Positions 1 to 10,547 of a stretch of DNA of 64,000 nucleotides are shown here, piece by piece (position 1 is the stretch's first letter; each line of letters opens with the position of its first letter). A program made the translations under genes and the position numbers. The DNA is from Limnanthes douglasii subsp. nivea. Lineage: Eukaryota > Streptophyta > Magnoliopsida > Brassicales > Limnanthaceae. Below the pieces are notes generated by a model that was not told where the DNA came from, ran no database searches, and was given only the letters and a program-made list of their open reading frames with translations. The stretch is from positions 315,596,893-315,660,892 of the forward strand of contig JAUPFV010000002.1 of assembly GCA_036936605.1 (NCBI GenBank), in the 5' to 3' direction.

Positions 1-159
1 CAATCAGATATGTATAATCTACGATAAAGAGTCTCGGCTCTCGATACCTTGAAACTGCGGGGAACTTACTTGAAGACGAAGACTATGCCCTCATCGGAGC
101 AAAGAAGCTCGGTAATCTTCAACTTCCGAGATTCAAATCTCAGATCAGAAACTCTACAG

Positions 160-410
160 AAGATAAACATAAATCAAAAGGTAGGCAAGGTGTGATGGTA
201 AAGATTGTTCGGCAAAATCATATAAATAGAGAGAGAAGAAACACATAAAAAATTAATTAGGGTTTCGATGGTTTTACCTTATATTATTTTATGGGCATTT
301 CCATCCTAAGTGGCCTTTTTCAATGGGCTTTATATTTATCTTTTGTTGGGCCTTTCCACTCTACGTGGCATGCTTTATATTTATCTCTTGTTGGGCACCT
401 TCTTTTTTTA
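160..410 (-). promoter_or_regulatory. Possible minus-strand promoter (site II motifs, telo-box, TATA)
   Basis: Read on the minus strand, this stretch has several GCCCA motifs (TGGGC on the + strand near 292, 324, 347 and 391), a telo-box AAACCCTAA (257-265) and a TATA-like TATTTATAT (220-228). A stretch ending in a good splice donor GTAAGT (64-69) follows. Site II plus telo-box is a known signature of plant housekeeping promoters bound by TCP factors. The two outer site II copies sit in an imperfect 45-bp direct repeat (about 328-355 and 373-400). The gene would run left out of the window. The small reading frame from the ATG at 170 is too short to identify. This is inferred from motifs only. 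Confidence 0.33.
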
Positions 411-420
411 TTGCCCTATA

Positions 421-1280
421 AAAAATAATAATTTATTTTTTATTTTAGAAATAAAATAGAGTGAACAAAGAACGTCAGAAAAAACCGTCACAGAAAATTA
501 AATAGACATCGAATGAAATAAAAATAAATAAGTTTTAAGTTTTTAGATTAATTAGAGAAACACAATCCATATCATTAATAATTTGATGTAAATTTAGTAA
601 ATTAAAAATAATTAACAAAAGTTTGTATAATTTTTTTTATAATAGATCGATATATATATTTAAATTATTTAGGATCATTCGCGATATAAGGTTGAGCTAT
701 GAGCTGAATGGCTGATATACTACTATTCAGCCACCCTAACTTATATATATTATCTTGATCAAATTATGTATCGAAAATATTTATTTTATATAAATAAAGG
801 TTTTAAAAATAATTATTTTAAAAATTTATGGGTTTTTTGTTTTTAGTCATTTTTTATCTAAAAAAAATCGAAGTGATTTCTATATCAGAAAAACATCAGC
901 TCGCGATTTATCTACCAAAAGTATAAAAAGTTACCGAATTAAAAAAAACAAATCGATTTTTCTATGAGAAGAACAAAAATATAACTAACTAAATCGCATC
1001 AAGTTAGTTATCAAAAATGAAGAAATATTGAACCATTGATATGACTATATATAAATATAGAATAAACTTAATGTACGTGTTTGTTTGTTGTTATCCATAA
1101 TCCATATAGAATCGTTGGTGTATATTCTTGTGGAGACTTGAATCATGTTTAAAGTTCTTTAAGATCATGCTCTTGTAAAACAGCTGTTAGTCTTCCTCTC
1201 AACAAAGTGACAACTTTGAGTTTAGGTAGAATGAATGTTTAAACTTCAATCTTTCCATTTATAGGCAAATACAACTAGAA
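421..1280. other. AT-rich non-coding stretch
   Basis: I see no reading frame, RNA gene or terminal repeat here. The sequence is rich in A and T runs. The part from about 1,090 looks like degraded LTR or intergenic DNA, but I cannot assign it. Confidence 0.5.
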
Positions 1281-1354
1281 ACCCTAATTGTATAAAGTCC
1301 ATTACCTTACACCTTGATCTAAATTTATTGAATGATTTATAGACTGATACTTCA

Positions 1355-1475
1355 AATAGATTTAGGTTAAAGTTCTTTATTGAACTAGACTTCTTCAACT
1401 TGTCGTGTTTCGTATTAATTTGAGTCTCTTATTTTTGTCTTCCTATATTAATTGGCCATTTTATCGAAAAATAAC
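1355..1475 (+). repeat. Copia-1 5' LTR remnant
   Basis: This segment (AGGTTAAAGTTC..., then TTGTCTTCCTATATTAATTGG) resembles 8,070-8,190 inside the 3' LTR of the same element. It lies directly upstream of gag. The outer part of the LTR is not recognisable. Confidence 0.45.
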
Positions 1476-1499
1476 TTTATACATTTTTCTATTGCTAGT

Positions 1500-1960
1500 G
1501 GAGAAGGGATATATTAAGGAGTTAGTGTAATTACAACAGAATTATACTCAACTTGAATGCAGTTGGTGTGAAGGTGGAAGAAAATGATCAAGTAATTATC
1601 ATTTTAAGCTATATTCTGAAAGAAAACAAACATTTTGGGACACCGTACTCTACAACAAATAATCCATTATGGTGGCTGAAGTCAAGAGTGCCTTAAATTC
1701 CAAAGATCTTCAAATAAAGACTGTTAGGAAGGTTGAGTCTGAAAGAAATATACTAAGTGTTAGGGATGGGCAAAGAAAAATAGATTCAAGTAAATGGAGA
1801 GGAATTTCTCGTTCTAATTCTAAGGGGCTTACGACTCGATCAAAAGTAATATGTTGAGTATAAAAGAAGAAATAACATATTCTCATAGAAAATAAAGAGT
1901 GACAACTATCAGAAGATTAAAACTCGAAAGACATCAATGGTGTTTAATGATTGCGAGTAT
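1500..1960 (+). pseudogene. Copia-1 gag pseudogene
   Basis: The frame 1,669-1,857 reads as the C-terminal part of a copia gag, with a MVAEVKSALNSKDLQ block followed by a basic serine-rich stretch. After it comes the wreck of a CCHC zinc knuckle (TRSKVIC, then stops). The better-preserved knuckle of Copia-2 (CCECIKKWHI) supports the identity. Upstream codons to about 1,500 can be read as gag only through stops. Confidence 0.6.
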
Positions 1961-2059
1961 GTTGATTGTTTAATGACTTCTTAATCTTGTAGGTACAATA
2001 ATAAACGAGTGTTTGAATCAGGTGAATTTATTCTACATTACTTCCAATAAGCATTGGTT

Positions 2060-3260
2060 TGAAAATTCGCGAATGTTTGATGGTAGAATGGTCATCCTCA
2101 ACCGTGAAAAATCATATGATATCAAAATGATTTGAAATGTTCGGCTCAAGTTGTCTATATAACTTGACAAGATATTTAAAAACGTAAGGTATGTACCCGA
2201 AGTTTAACGTAACCTTTTTTTATTAGGATGATTGATGAGTAAATATTTACCTATATGAGTGGAGATGGTATACTTAAGGGATTTCAAGGCTTCATTAATG
2301 TTGTGAAAGCATATATAACTAATAGTGTGTTAACTCCCAAGAAATCTGTAATGGTAGATGGTGTCTTCAATATGGTGAAAGATTCTACTAGGCTGTTGTA
2401 TCATCCACTGGGGCATTTAAGTGAGAAAATACTTTCTCAACTAAGAAAATATGGGTTTTTAGATGGTACAACAGTTCACACGCTATATGAAAGCAGTGTA
2501 TTGAGTAAGAGAAAGAGGGTGAAGTTGTTCATAACAATTAGACAACCAATAAAATGGTCAATTATGTTCATTCAGATCTTTGGGTTTAGAATTGAAACTA
2601 ACATAGTTGGGTCAAGGTACTTTGTATCGATAATAGATAACTATTCGAAGAATGTATGGGTTATACTGTTAAAGACCAAGGAAAAATATTTTGTTTGCCT
2701 TTGAACTTGATGGCATTGGTATATAATAAAACTATGAAATATCAAAGAAGTTTCTGGCTCATAATACCTTAGAATATTTTTTCACTAGCTATCGTATAAA
2801 TATTGGAATTTCTAGAATCTGAAACGTAAGTGGAAATCTCCAACAATAAGGGTTTACTGAGATTGAACAAAATATTTCTACAAAAGTTTAGGTGTATGCT
2901 TCATATAGCTGGAATGGCCCGAAAGATTTAGGGAGAAGACGTTATACTGGTTACGTATATCATCAATATAATTTCATATACGATACTTAAGTTTATTTAT
3001 CCTTATTGTTTCTTTGTGCTCCCTACGCACATGTGAAGCAAAGAAAGCTTCGGTCGAGAGTGTTAAAATACTTTTTTATCAGTTTCCCGGAAAAATTAAA
3101 AGGTATAGGTTGTGGTGTCTTAAACCCGGACATTAAAATATTTTGGTAATTAGGGATATGGTTTTTAATGAATATGATATACAATTGAAGAATGAGATGT
3201 CGATTTAACCTAACATTATCGAGAAGAGATATGAAGTTGCTGATGAGTCTCATCTATAGA
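2060..3260 (+). pseudogene. Copia-1 protease tail and integrase pseudogene
   Basis: From about 2,060 the translation carries the post-protease copia motif (WFENSRMFDG... NVRYVPE...RNLF). The 149-codon frame 2,255-2,704 holds the GAG-pre-integrase block (YHPLGHLSEKILSQLRKYGF) and then the integrase core (GSRYFVSIIDNYSKNVWV). Near 3,030-3,130 the integrase C-terminal copia motif (G-K-RYRLWCLKPGH) is visible. Many stops and frameshifts are present. Part of the catalytic core between 2,700 and 3,000 is unreadable. Confidence 0.85.
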
Positions 3261-3599
3261 GTAAAGTTATCGATGCTTCTGTCAAAGATGTTTTTGCACC
3301 TAGTTCAATTTTACCTCGTACAGAGAAAGTTCAAACACTAGATCAATCTTAAGATAGACGAGGTTTTGGTGTTCAGGGGTCTTTCATATGATCATACGGG
3401 AGAGTTACATGATCTTGATAATATCAATTGGCAAGGTATAGAGTGCAAACACTAAAAAATGGTCGAAGAGATATAATTTTACTGTTATAATTCGTTATAG
3501 TTTATCTATTAGAATACAATGAGATGTCTTTAACGTGAAAGGTATCACGATACTATCGGGAGAAATGATAAATATAAGTGGCTTATGGACATAAAATAA

Positions 3600-4802
3600 T
3601 AACCGATATCTCTCAAGAAGATGAACAACTGAATTCTTGTGAAGCATGCCAAGGGTCAGAAGCTTGTTAAGAATAAATGGATATTCAATAGGATGCCATG
3701 TATTCCTGATGTTAAATTACCCAAATACAAGACTAGACTTATGGAGAACGACTTTACACAAAATAAAGGTGTTGATTTTAATGATATATTTTTATTGGTT
3801 ATGAAACAATCCTCTATGAGGATTTTTTTTATCAATTATGGCTAGATTTGATCTTGAGTTTAATGAAATGTAAGGTAGAAGTGCCTTTCTGCATGATGAA
3901 TTGGAAGAGAAAATTTACATGTATAAGTTGAAAGGGTTTGAAGAAGAGAATAATATTATGTGTTTGTTTAAGAGACCTCTCTTTGGACTGAAACAATCGT
4001 CAGGGCAGTGTAATAAAAGATACACTACTTTTATGAGATCCATGTGGCACATTCCAAGATGTTATGACATATCTATCTATTGGAATAAGAAAACAAACAT
4101 GAACATACAAGTCCTATTATTTTTGTATGACTATGATATACCAATAGTTGGAAGAGATATAAGGAAGATTGAAATGGTAATAAATCAGTTCAAATGATAG
4201 TTCGAGACGAAATTAGCAGAGGCTAAAAAGAAACTTGGTATTGATATCAAGATGATCAAGTCAAAGGGTTATTTAATAGGTTACCGGGAATTTCTTTATT
4301 TCCGAAGCAAAAGCGGTTGGAAATTATATTGGAACCCAATATAAAATTAGTACCACTCAAACACCGACCAAATCGTAAAAAATAACTGTATGTTGGAGAT
4401 ACTTTATACCGATTGTATTAGTAGAATTATGTATGATATTATTTCTATGAAACATGATCTTGCATATGTAGTAAGTGTTTTGAGCAAATTCATGTCAAAT
4501 CCAAAAAAATCATTTTCACATGCACTCGATTGGCTCGTGAGATACTTGAAGACTTTGGTTGTTATAAAGTTATGTTACAATCAGAAGTATACAATTATAT
4601 AATATTGAGATGATATGTAGACTTTAATTATGCAGGATACCTTGACACAAGTAATCCTACTTTAGGTTATCTATTTACTATGCTTTATGGAGTGATTAAT
4701 TAGAAGTCTTGTATATAAAAGGTCCTTGCGTTGTCTTCTATATAAGTCGATTATTTATTCTACATAAGCCATGAAGGAAGTAATCTTGCTGAAGGTATTA
4801 TT
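3600..4802 (+). pseudogene. Copia-1 reverse transcriptase and RNase H pseudogene
   Basis: The frame at 3,639-3,845 shows the RVT_2 start (QKLVKNKWIFNRM... KTRLMENDFTQNKGVDFNDIF). The frame at 3,901-4,197 continues it (EEKIYMYKLKGFEEENN, RPLFGLKQS). The frame at 4,390-4,602 gives the segment before RNase H (VSVLSKFMSNP... WLVRYLKTL). The YVDD region is not intact. The sequence is cut at 4,802, seemingly within the last RNase H codons, by the Gypsy-1 LTR. Confidence 0.85.
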
Positions 4803-5222
4803 TGATAAGGGAGGCAAAATATGGTGGTAAATAAGTTTTTTAATAATAAATCAAAGGGTCAAATTGGTGTAATTAATTTTCAATGACTAATCTAAGGTAA
4901 ATATAAGGACTGAGGGGGTCAAATGAAATAACTATTAAACTTGTTTATGAATAATAAAACAATGGGGTGAGAGATCCATTTAAATAGTGTTAAATATGTA
5001 ATTTTACAACATTCCTCGTATACTATACGAAGAATATTTCTTTTTTGGGATAACGACCAATGATTAGTCAATGATTGCAACATGTATTTCTTTTGTCTCT
5101 TTCTCTCTCTAATCACTTTGTTTCTCTCTATAAAAGTACCTCATACAAACATTTCTTTGACAAACTTCTCCATACTAACATTTTCTTGGCAAGATTAATA
5201 ACTAAGAAATACTGAATTATCA
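4803..5222 (+). repeat. Gypsy-1 5' LTR
   Basis: It starts TGATAAGG and ends AATTATCA, so it has TG...CA ends inside a perfect 6-bp inverted repeat (TGATAA/TTATCA). A TATA box (TATAAAAG, 5,129-5,136) lies 86 bp before the right end. The start matches the Gypsy-2 LTR start (TGATAAGGAAG). The length is 420 bp. The primer binding site follows after one base. Confidence 0.75.
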
Positions 5223-5223
5223 G

Positions 5224-5241
5224 TGGCGTCGTCTGTAGGAA
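5224..5241 (+). other. Gypsy-1 primer binding site
   Basis: TGGCGTCGTCTGTAGGAA sits directly after the LTR. It is a decayed form of the TGGCGCCGTCTGTGGGAA start common in plant gypsy elements. Gypsy-2 carries TGGCGCCGTTTGTGGGAA at the same place. I do not assign the primer tRNA. Confidence 0.7.
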
Positions 5242-5305
5242 GGCGAGTGGTACCCGGAATTGTCGTTTCAAAACCATAAAATAATCTTAAAATATTGTAA
5301 GAGCA

Positions 5306-7080
5306 ATGGAGACTGAAATCCGTGGAGAGCTAGAGGTTGATCCAAAAAATCATGTGATCGGAGACCTATAAAGAGATCTCATGATTGAGGAAAAAGTTAC
5401 AATTGAAGGAAATAATAATGGTCGATATACTGAAGAACTACTCAAAGAATTTGTCTTGGTAGCTAGGTAGAAATAATTACTAGAAGATATCGAGATGTTG
5501 AACGCTGAAAAGGAAGAGACAATTAGTTCGCGTGAAATTTAGTCAGAAGTCCGATGCGAATGAACAGTAACAGACTAAGGCCAAAATGTTTCTCAGATCG
5601 AGGAGATGCATAAGAGAAAAAATCACCGCTCTTCTAAAAGACGTGCAAGATCTGGACAACTCTACGAATCCACGAAATCTAGTGAGTATATGTCTTTTAG
5701 CTAAGATGAATCTCTGTCTTCGGACACAGATAATCGATATAAAATAAGTCATAGATAAAGAGGTTCGAGGGGGCACAAAGCTTCTCATCGAGCTGCTCAA
5801 AGAATTAAAGGTTCGAGGAAGGAAAAGCGTGACCATGGAAAGAAAATGTTGTATTCTGAAGAGCATGATAATGTGGTAAATGTAACTCGACAAGAAGATA
5901 TAACTCCTCCAAGGCAGATTCAGTCTTGCAGTATAGCCAGGATTACCATGTGAGTAATCAATTTACGTTCCCATCTGAGGAAGGATTGTATGTGACCACG
6001 AATGAAGGTCCCGAGGGAGGAGTGTGTATAAAATAGGACACCATTAGAGATCATCTCCACTCTTCCCATAAATTACGTCTAGTCACTTTCTGAAGGGGTT
6101 TGATATCTCTAAATTGGAAAAGTTCGATGAAACACAAGATATGGATAGCCAAATCGAACAGTTCAAGAATTTCATGACCAATTATGACAATGATGATAAA
6201 CTATTATACAGGTTTTCTCTCAAAATTTCAAGAATACTACATCAAAATAATATCATCGTTTACCTCAAGGATGTATTAAGAATTTCGACATGTTTTGGAG
6301 CATGTTCAGCTAGCATTTGTATGGAGCAAAACATTTTGAGCGAACGAGATACTATAGTCTATTGCAGGCTGAAAGTGGGGGAAAGTTTCAAAGAATATAC
6401 AAAGCGTTTCATCCAAGTAAAAACATACATGAAATTCTGCGAGGACAAAGTGGCTATAGCTGCATTTCGAATGGGTTGACTTCCTGGGGTAATAAAGGAT
6501 AATGGAGTAGAAACGCAAGCTATGACGTTTGGAGCATTATTGGATCAGATAGAAAAACGAATTTTGGTGGAAGAAACCAGGGTTTCGGAACTAGAGTCTA
6601 TGCCAAAATTTAATCCAAATTAGTTTTATCAAGATCCAAAAATGGTAAGAAGCCGCGTCCCACCAGCTAATGTCCGACAGCAGATATCACAACCATCGAA
6701 TATGGTCCGACCTCGAGCACTTGTTCAAGTTATAAGTCAGGCTCCTCCACGGGTGAAAGACTAGTCAACGCTCATCAATATATTTAACCCATGTCAAACA
6801 AATAGATCCAACCTGCTCATTTTGCCGGTCTGGCCGAGTGTGTGGCAACTATCTTTGAGACAACACGTTCAAATGTACATTTGAGAAAATCATTTCTGAT
6901 GCAAACTCCAAGGAAGAATACAAAAAATAAATATTTCTAGTATCACGAGGACATCGGTCATTATACAAATGATTGTATGTCATTGAAAAAGAGATATAAT
7001 ACTTGATAGAAAAATGGAAATTTAATTGAATTTGTGAAGAAGAATTCTTCTATTTCTCCAAAATAAGAAGGTGTCTAAAA
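5306..7080 (+). pseudogene. Gypsy-1 gag pseudogene
   Basis: A start (METEIRGELE) lies 65 bp after the primer site. Next comes a basic arginine/serine-rich stretch and the retrotransposon gag core at 6,105-6,600 (LEKFDETQDMDSQIEQFKNF... LKVGESFKEYTKRF... AAFRMGLPGVI). A zinc-knuckle-like block follows at about 6,940-7,000 (YHEDIGHYTNDCMSLKK), equivalent to CRYHEDVGHDTKDC in Gypsy-2. At least six in-frame stops and several frameshifts are present, so it cannot give full-length protein. Confidence 0.8.
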
Positions 7081-7239
7081 GCAAGAAGATGTTTTAACGA
7101 TATCAGAAGCAGTTGATGAAGAGTCTATTAATGCGTTCGACATCTCCACCGAATATTTAGATCCAAAACCGGGCATAAATAACATAAATGTAGTAGAAGA
7201 GCCGATAGCGAGAGGAAAGGTTAGTATGTTGTGTGCTTT

Positions 7240-7790
7240 CTTTGAATCACTAAATTTTTTTGGTGGAGATACTGTTGCAAGGGTATCGAATTATTCTCGG
7301 AAGAGACATATTGTTAGTCTGGAAACACAACTAGAAGCAGGCGTTTCATCTCACTTCTATATGTCTGTGTCCAATACTTTTTTTTGAACACAAAGATATG
7401 AGGGATATAGGTGGTACACATGAGGATATCATAGTTATCGCGACAGAGATAGTTAGGAACGAGATACAAAAAATTATGATTGACACAGGAAGTTCGGTCT
7501 GTATCATGTTTATGACTACTTATAGCCAGATCAAGAACCGCCGAACAATCCTACGATCGGATCAAATGATAGTTAGATTTACCGGGGCTACGGCTGAAGT
7601 AGTCAGAGAATTTGAGGGAAGGGTCGAGTTGGGCAGGGGACCGTTTAAAAAGATAGTCACAGTCTTTTTTGTTATGGTAGATGCCCCCAACATCTTATAA
7701 TTCTATATTCGGAAGGTCCTGGTTATCTAAAATGCATGATGTACCGTCAACCGTCCATCAATGTTTAAAATATTGTGTGGGAAATAATAT
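7240..7790 (+). pseudogene. Gypsy-1 aspartic protease fragment
   Basis: The block FFGGDTVARVSNYSRKRHIV precedes a 100-codon frame (7,398-7,700) with MRDIGGTHED and the protease active site IMIDTGSS, whose catalytic Asp is intact. A +1 shift leads into NSIFGRSWLSKMHDVPSTVH, the conserved gypsy block after protease. Reading breaks off after QCLKY, where Copia-1 tail sequence begins. One stop lies before MRDI. Confidence 0.8.
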
Positions 7791-7796
7791 ACTGTC

Positions 7797-8735
7797 AAAG
7801 GACTACATGGGTTACATCCCCCAAAGACATGTATGTATGGGAATTATTCGATTATCTCAAGACAAAATTGTGGCCAAGACTTAGGTGTATATATGTTTTC
7901 CAACACTTATATGTAAGTTTTGCCAAATAAAAGGTGGTTGATTTCTACTTGGCCAAAGACCTGAGTCGATGGAGTATAGACTAAGTCTAAGGCATGTGTC
8001 AAAGATCCAATCCTATGGCATGATGTCAATACCTTGATCGGAAGCTTCCAAATGATTTGAAGGCCAATGCTTAAAGAAAGTTGGGTTAAGGTTTTTCATT
8101 GAATTCTATTTCTTCTACTTAGTGGGTTTTGTTATAATTGGCTTTTCTATCTTGGTCTTCCTATATTGTTTGGGTTTTATATTAATTAGATTTCCTATTA
8201 CTTTAATTTTCTTTATTTTAATTCAGTTTCCTTTTAATTTAGAATTCCTATTTATGAGGTTCCATATCTTAAATGATTAATATTTTATTATAATCGTTGA
8301 TTAATGAGATTTAATACGAAACATCTATTGAAATTTTAGGGTGTTCCTTAAGCCTATAAATAAAAGAAGAAACTCAAAACGAGGGTTTTTAACCGAGTGA
8401 TGACATGGTGAGACGAGTGACTTGAGAGGCGAGTTTGAATTGTTTCTAAGTAAGAAAAAAACTCTAGGTCTTTTGAAGAAAGAAGTGAGGTGAGAGATAA
8501 ACACTTAATAAAGAGTTATATGAATCACGTTATGTTTGTAAACTATTAGAGTTTTGTAACAAAGAGTGATTAAACACTTTGTCTTTGGAGAATATTTCTA
8601 TAACACCTTTTTGAGTAAATAATAATGTATATTTTCCATGGATATAAGACTATTTCTACAATTCAAACCACAATAAATAATATTTTGTGTGTTTCTTATT
8701 TCTTTTTCGATTTATTTTATATGGTTGTTTGCATC
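7797..8735 (+). repeat. Copia-1 3' tail and 3' LTR
   Basis: AAGGACTACATGGGTTACAT...AAAGACATGTATGTATGGG matches the end of Copia-2 (about 22,845-22,895) and 19,810-19,855, just before an LTR starting TRTTSGATT (here about 7,845). Inside the LTR are a TATA box (TATAAATA, 8,355-8,362) and a segment shared with the 5' remnant at 1,355-1,475. The right end is not sharply defined (about 8,700-8,740). From there to 8,982 the DNA is AT-rich with no feature. Confidence 0.6.
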
Positions 8736-8998
8736 GGACATGAAGTTAATTGTCTCCAGATAATTAATTTCTCTACGATATTCACTTACATTAAATAATG
8801 TTCAATCGTAAAAAAATCAATTGTAAAATTCTAATATTTCATATTCATGTACATTATATAAATTTTGTATGATAATATTTTATATTTTGGTATTTTGTCA
8901 GCATTTGTTTTAAAACTTCTATTATGTTTATCAACGAAGTTGTAACAAATCTACTAAGATATGATATATTTTCCATTAGAAGAAATTAGACACCAAAA

Positions 8999-10547
8999 TG
9001 TCAACTCGGTTGATAAAAAGTAAAGTAGAGCCAACCGAATCAAGAAACCTCCAAGATCTTCATGAGTTTAATCTTCATCTTCAACCTCGTGTATAACCAT
9101 TCTTCAGTCTTCTTAAGCCTAATATTCATCTTTAACTTTGATTTTATTCATTCTTCAATCTTCAGATAGATGGAGGAAGGTGAAGTTTGTTCTCAAAAGA
9201 ATCAAGAGGTTGAGCGAAGTGCTTTATTTTTATGCCCCCCTCAAGAATGATATTCCTAATCATTCTGAATCAGGTTTCAATACTAGAGTAAGAATTAATC
9301 CTATCTACGACGATCTTATTCTTGTTTAATCCTTCGCAGATTGTTTAAGGCCAAAGTCTAAAGACATTATTCACGAGAATGTTTCTATCACCCACAATTC
9401 AGACCATTCAGTTATTTGATTTAATAGAAAAGATAAGGAAAAATTGCTGCTAAATTCTAAACATACTATAGTTGGTAAATTTGGAGCTCAAAAGCCTAGT
9501 ATGGATATTATTAAGAGCTTTCTTGGTAATTTGAAGTTTAAAGGAGAGTACAGTGTCACTAACTTGATTTTATACAATTTTTATCGAATTTGATCTAAAG
9601 AAATATCTAATTAGGCCGTGGAAAAGGAATGTATGGGTTATAGGAAGCAAAACCTTGAGAATTCTGAAATAGAGTCCTCATTTTAACCCTCATCTTGAAA
9701 ATCCTATCACTCTAGTCAATATAGATTTACCTAATCTTCCGGAATATATGTATAAAGAGAATACTATAATGGAAATTTCTAAATACCTAGGTTCTCCCTT
9801 GAGTGTTTGGGTGTCCATTAAAAATAGGGTCAGGTCTAATTATTACAAAACATGGGTCAAAATTGATGTCTCAAAACCTATGTTTAAGAAATTATGGGTA
9901 TGTTTTGGACATGAAGGGTTTTAGATATATTTGGTATATGAAGCTTACCCCCACTATTGTAACTATGGCTTCCATGTGGGACATCATGAATCTATTTGTA
10001 GAAAAGGAGCTGCTCCTAGTATGCCCAAGATCCCTAATAATCTTTAAGGCTCGGGGAATTCGTAGAATTCTACCAATCTTTAGAATGCTGCAAAGTACAA
10101 GACAAATGATGTTACTGAAAACAACAGAAACTTATGTCTAGATTCAAATATTGTGAAAGAACATGATGTTGTTTCTCAAAGAAGAATAAAAAAGGATATG
10201 GATGATTCCCTTCAGACTGAAAGTTGTGCTAACCTGGATTTCAGAATGACTCTACTGATTTATGCAATGATGAAATCATTGGAGCATTGCATATTATTGA
10301 TCTTAGATTTGACATCATATTGGATAGGATTAATCAACATCAAAGCTCTCTAACAAGGAATTTCTCTGGAAGCCTAACTTGTTCTCCTGTTACAAAGAAA
10401 GATGACTTGAATAAGATTCAAGATAATGAGTATAAAAAAGTTGTTCGCAAGAAATCTCGTGAATTGAAAGTTATGAATACAAAAGGTTTTATGTCTACCA
10501 AGCTTCTGCAGCACAGAGGTGTTGCCAAATCTAACAATTCTAAATGA
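8999..10547 (+). pseudogene. LINE-1 ORF1 pseudogene (DUF4283-like with zinc knuckle)
   Basis: The last third matches the usual plant LINE ORF1: a VKIDVSKPMFKKLWV block at about 9,857-9,901, then a zinc knuckle at 9,958-9,999 (CNYGFHVGHHESIC), where the second Cys of CX2CX4HX4C is Gly. The C-terminal frame, 10,287-10,547, is lysine-rich and ends in a stop overlapping the ORF2 start as ATGA. The first part, possibly from an ATG at 8,998, is broken by many stops. It would have served as an RNA-binding chaperone for the LINE RNP. Confidence 0.7.

Larger units (their letters stand above)
1285..4802 (+). mobile_element. Copia-1, degenerate Ty1/copia element (5' part)
   Basis: The domains appear in Ty1/copia order: gag, protease, GAG-pre-integrase, integrase, reverse transcriptase, RNase H. 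All are broken by stops and frameshifts. The element stops abruptly at 4,802, where Gypsy-1 begins, and its 3' tail and LTR reappear at about 7,797. Copia-2 (19.8-22.9 kb) is a related copy in the same orientation and confirms the order and the end sequence. The element is non-functional. Confidence 0.9.
4803..7790 (+). mobile_element. Gypsy-1, 5' half of a Ty3/gypsy element nested in Copia-1
   Basis: Order: 5' LTR (4,803-5,222), primer binding site, gag, protease. There is no reverse transcriptase, integrase or 3' LTR: the copy ends in protease near 7,790 and Copia-1 sequence follows at once. Gypsy-2 (44.1-46.6 kb, opposite strand) has the same LTR termini, primer site and gag/protease, so both belong to one lineage. 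The insertion point in Copia-1 is clear from comparison with Copia-2 around 22,480-22,500. Confidence 0.85.

Noticed and set aside
5543..5893. 116-codon minus-strand frame
   Set aside because: Antisense of the Gypsy-1 gag N-terminal region.
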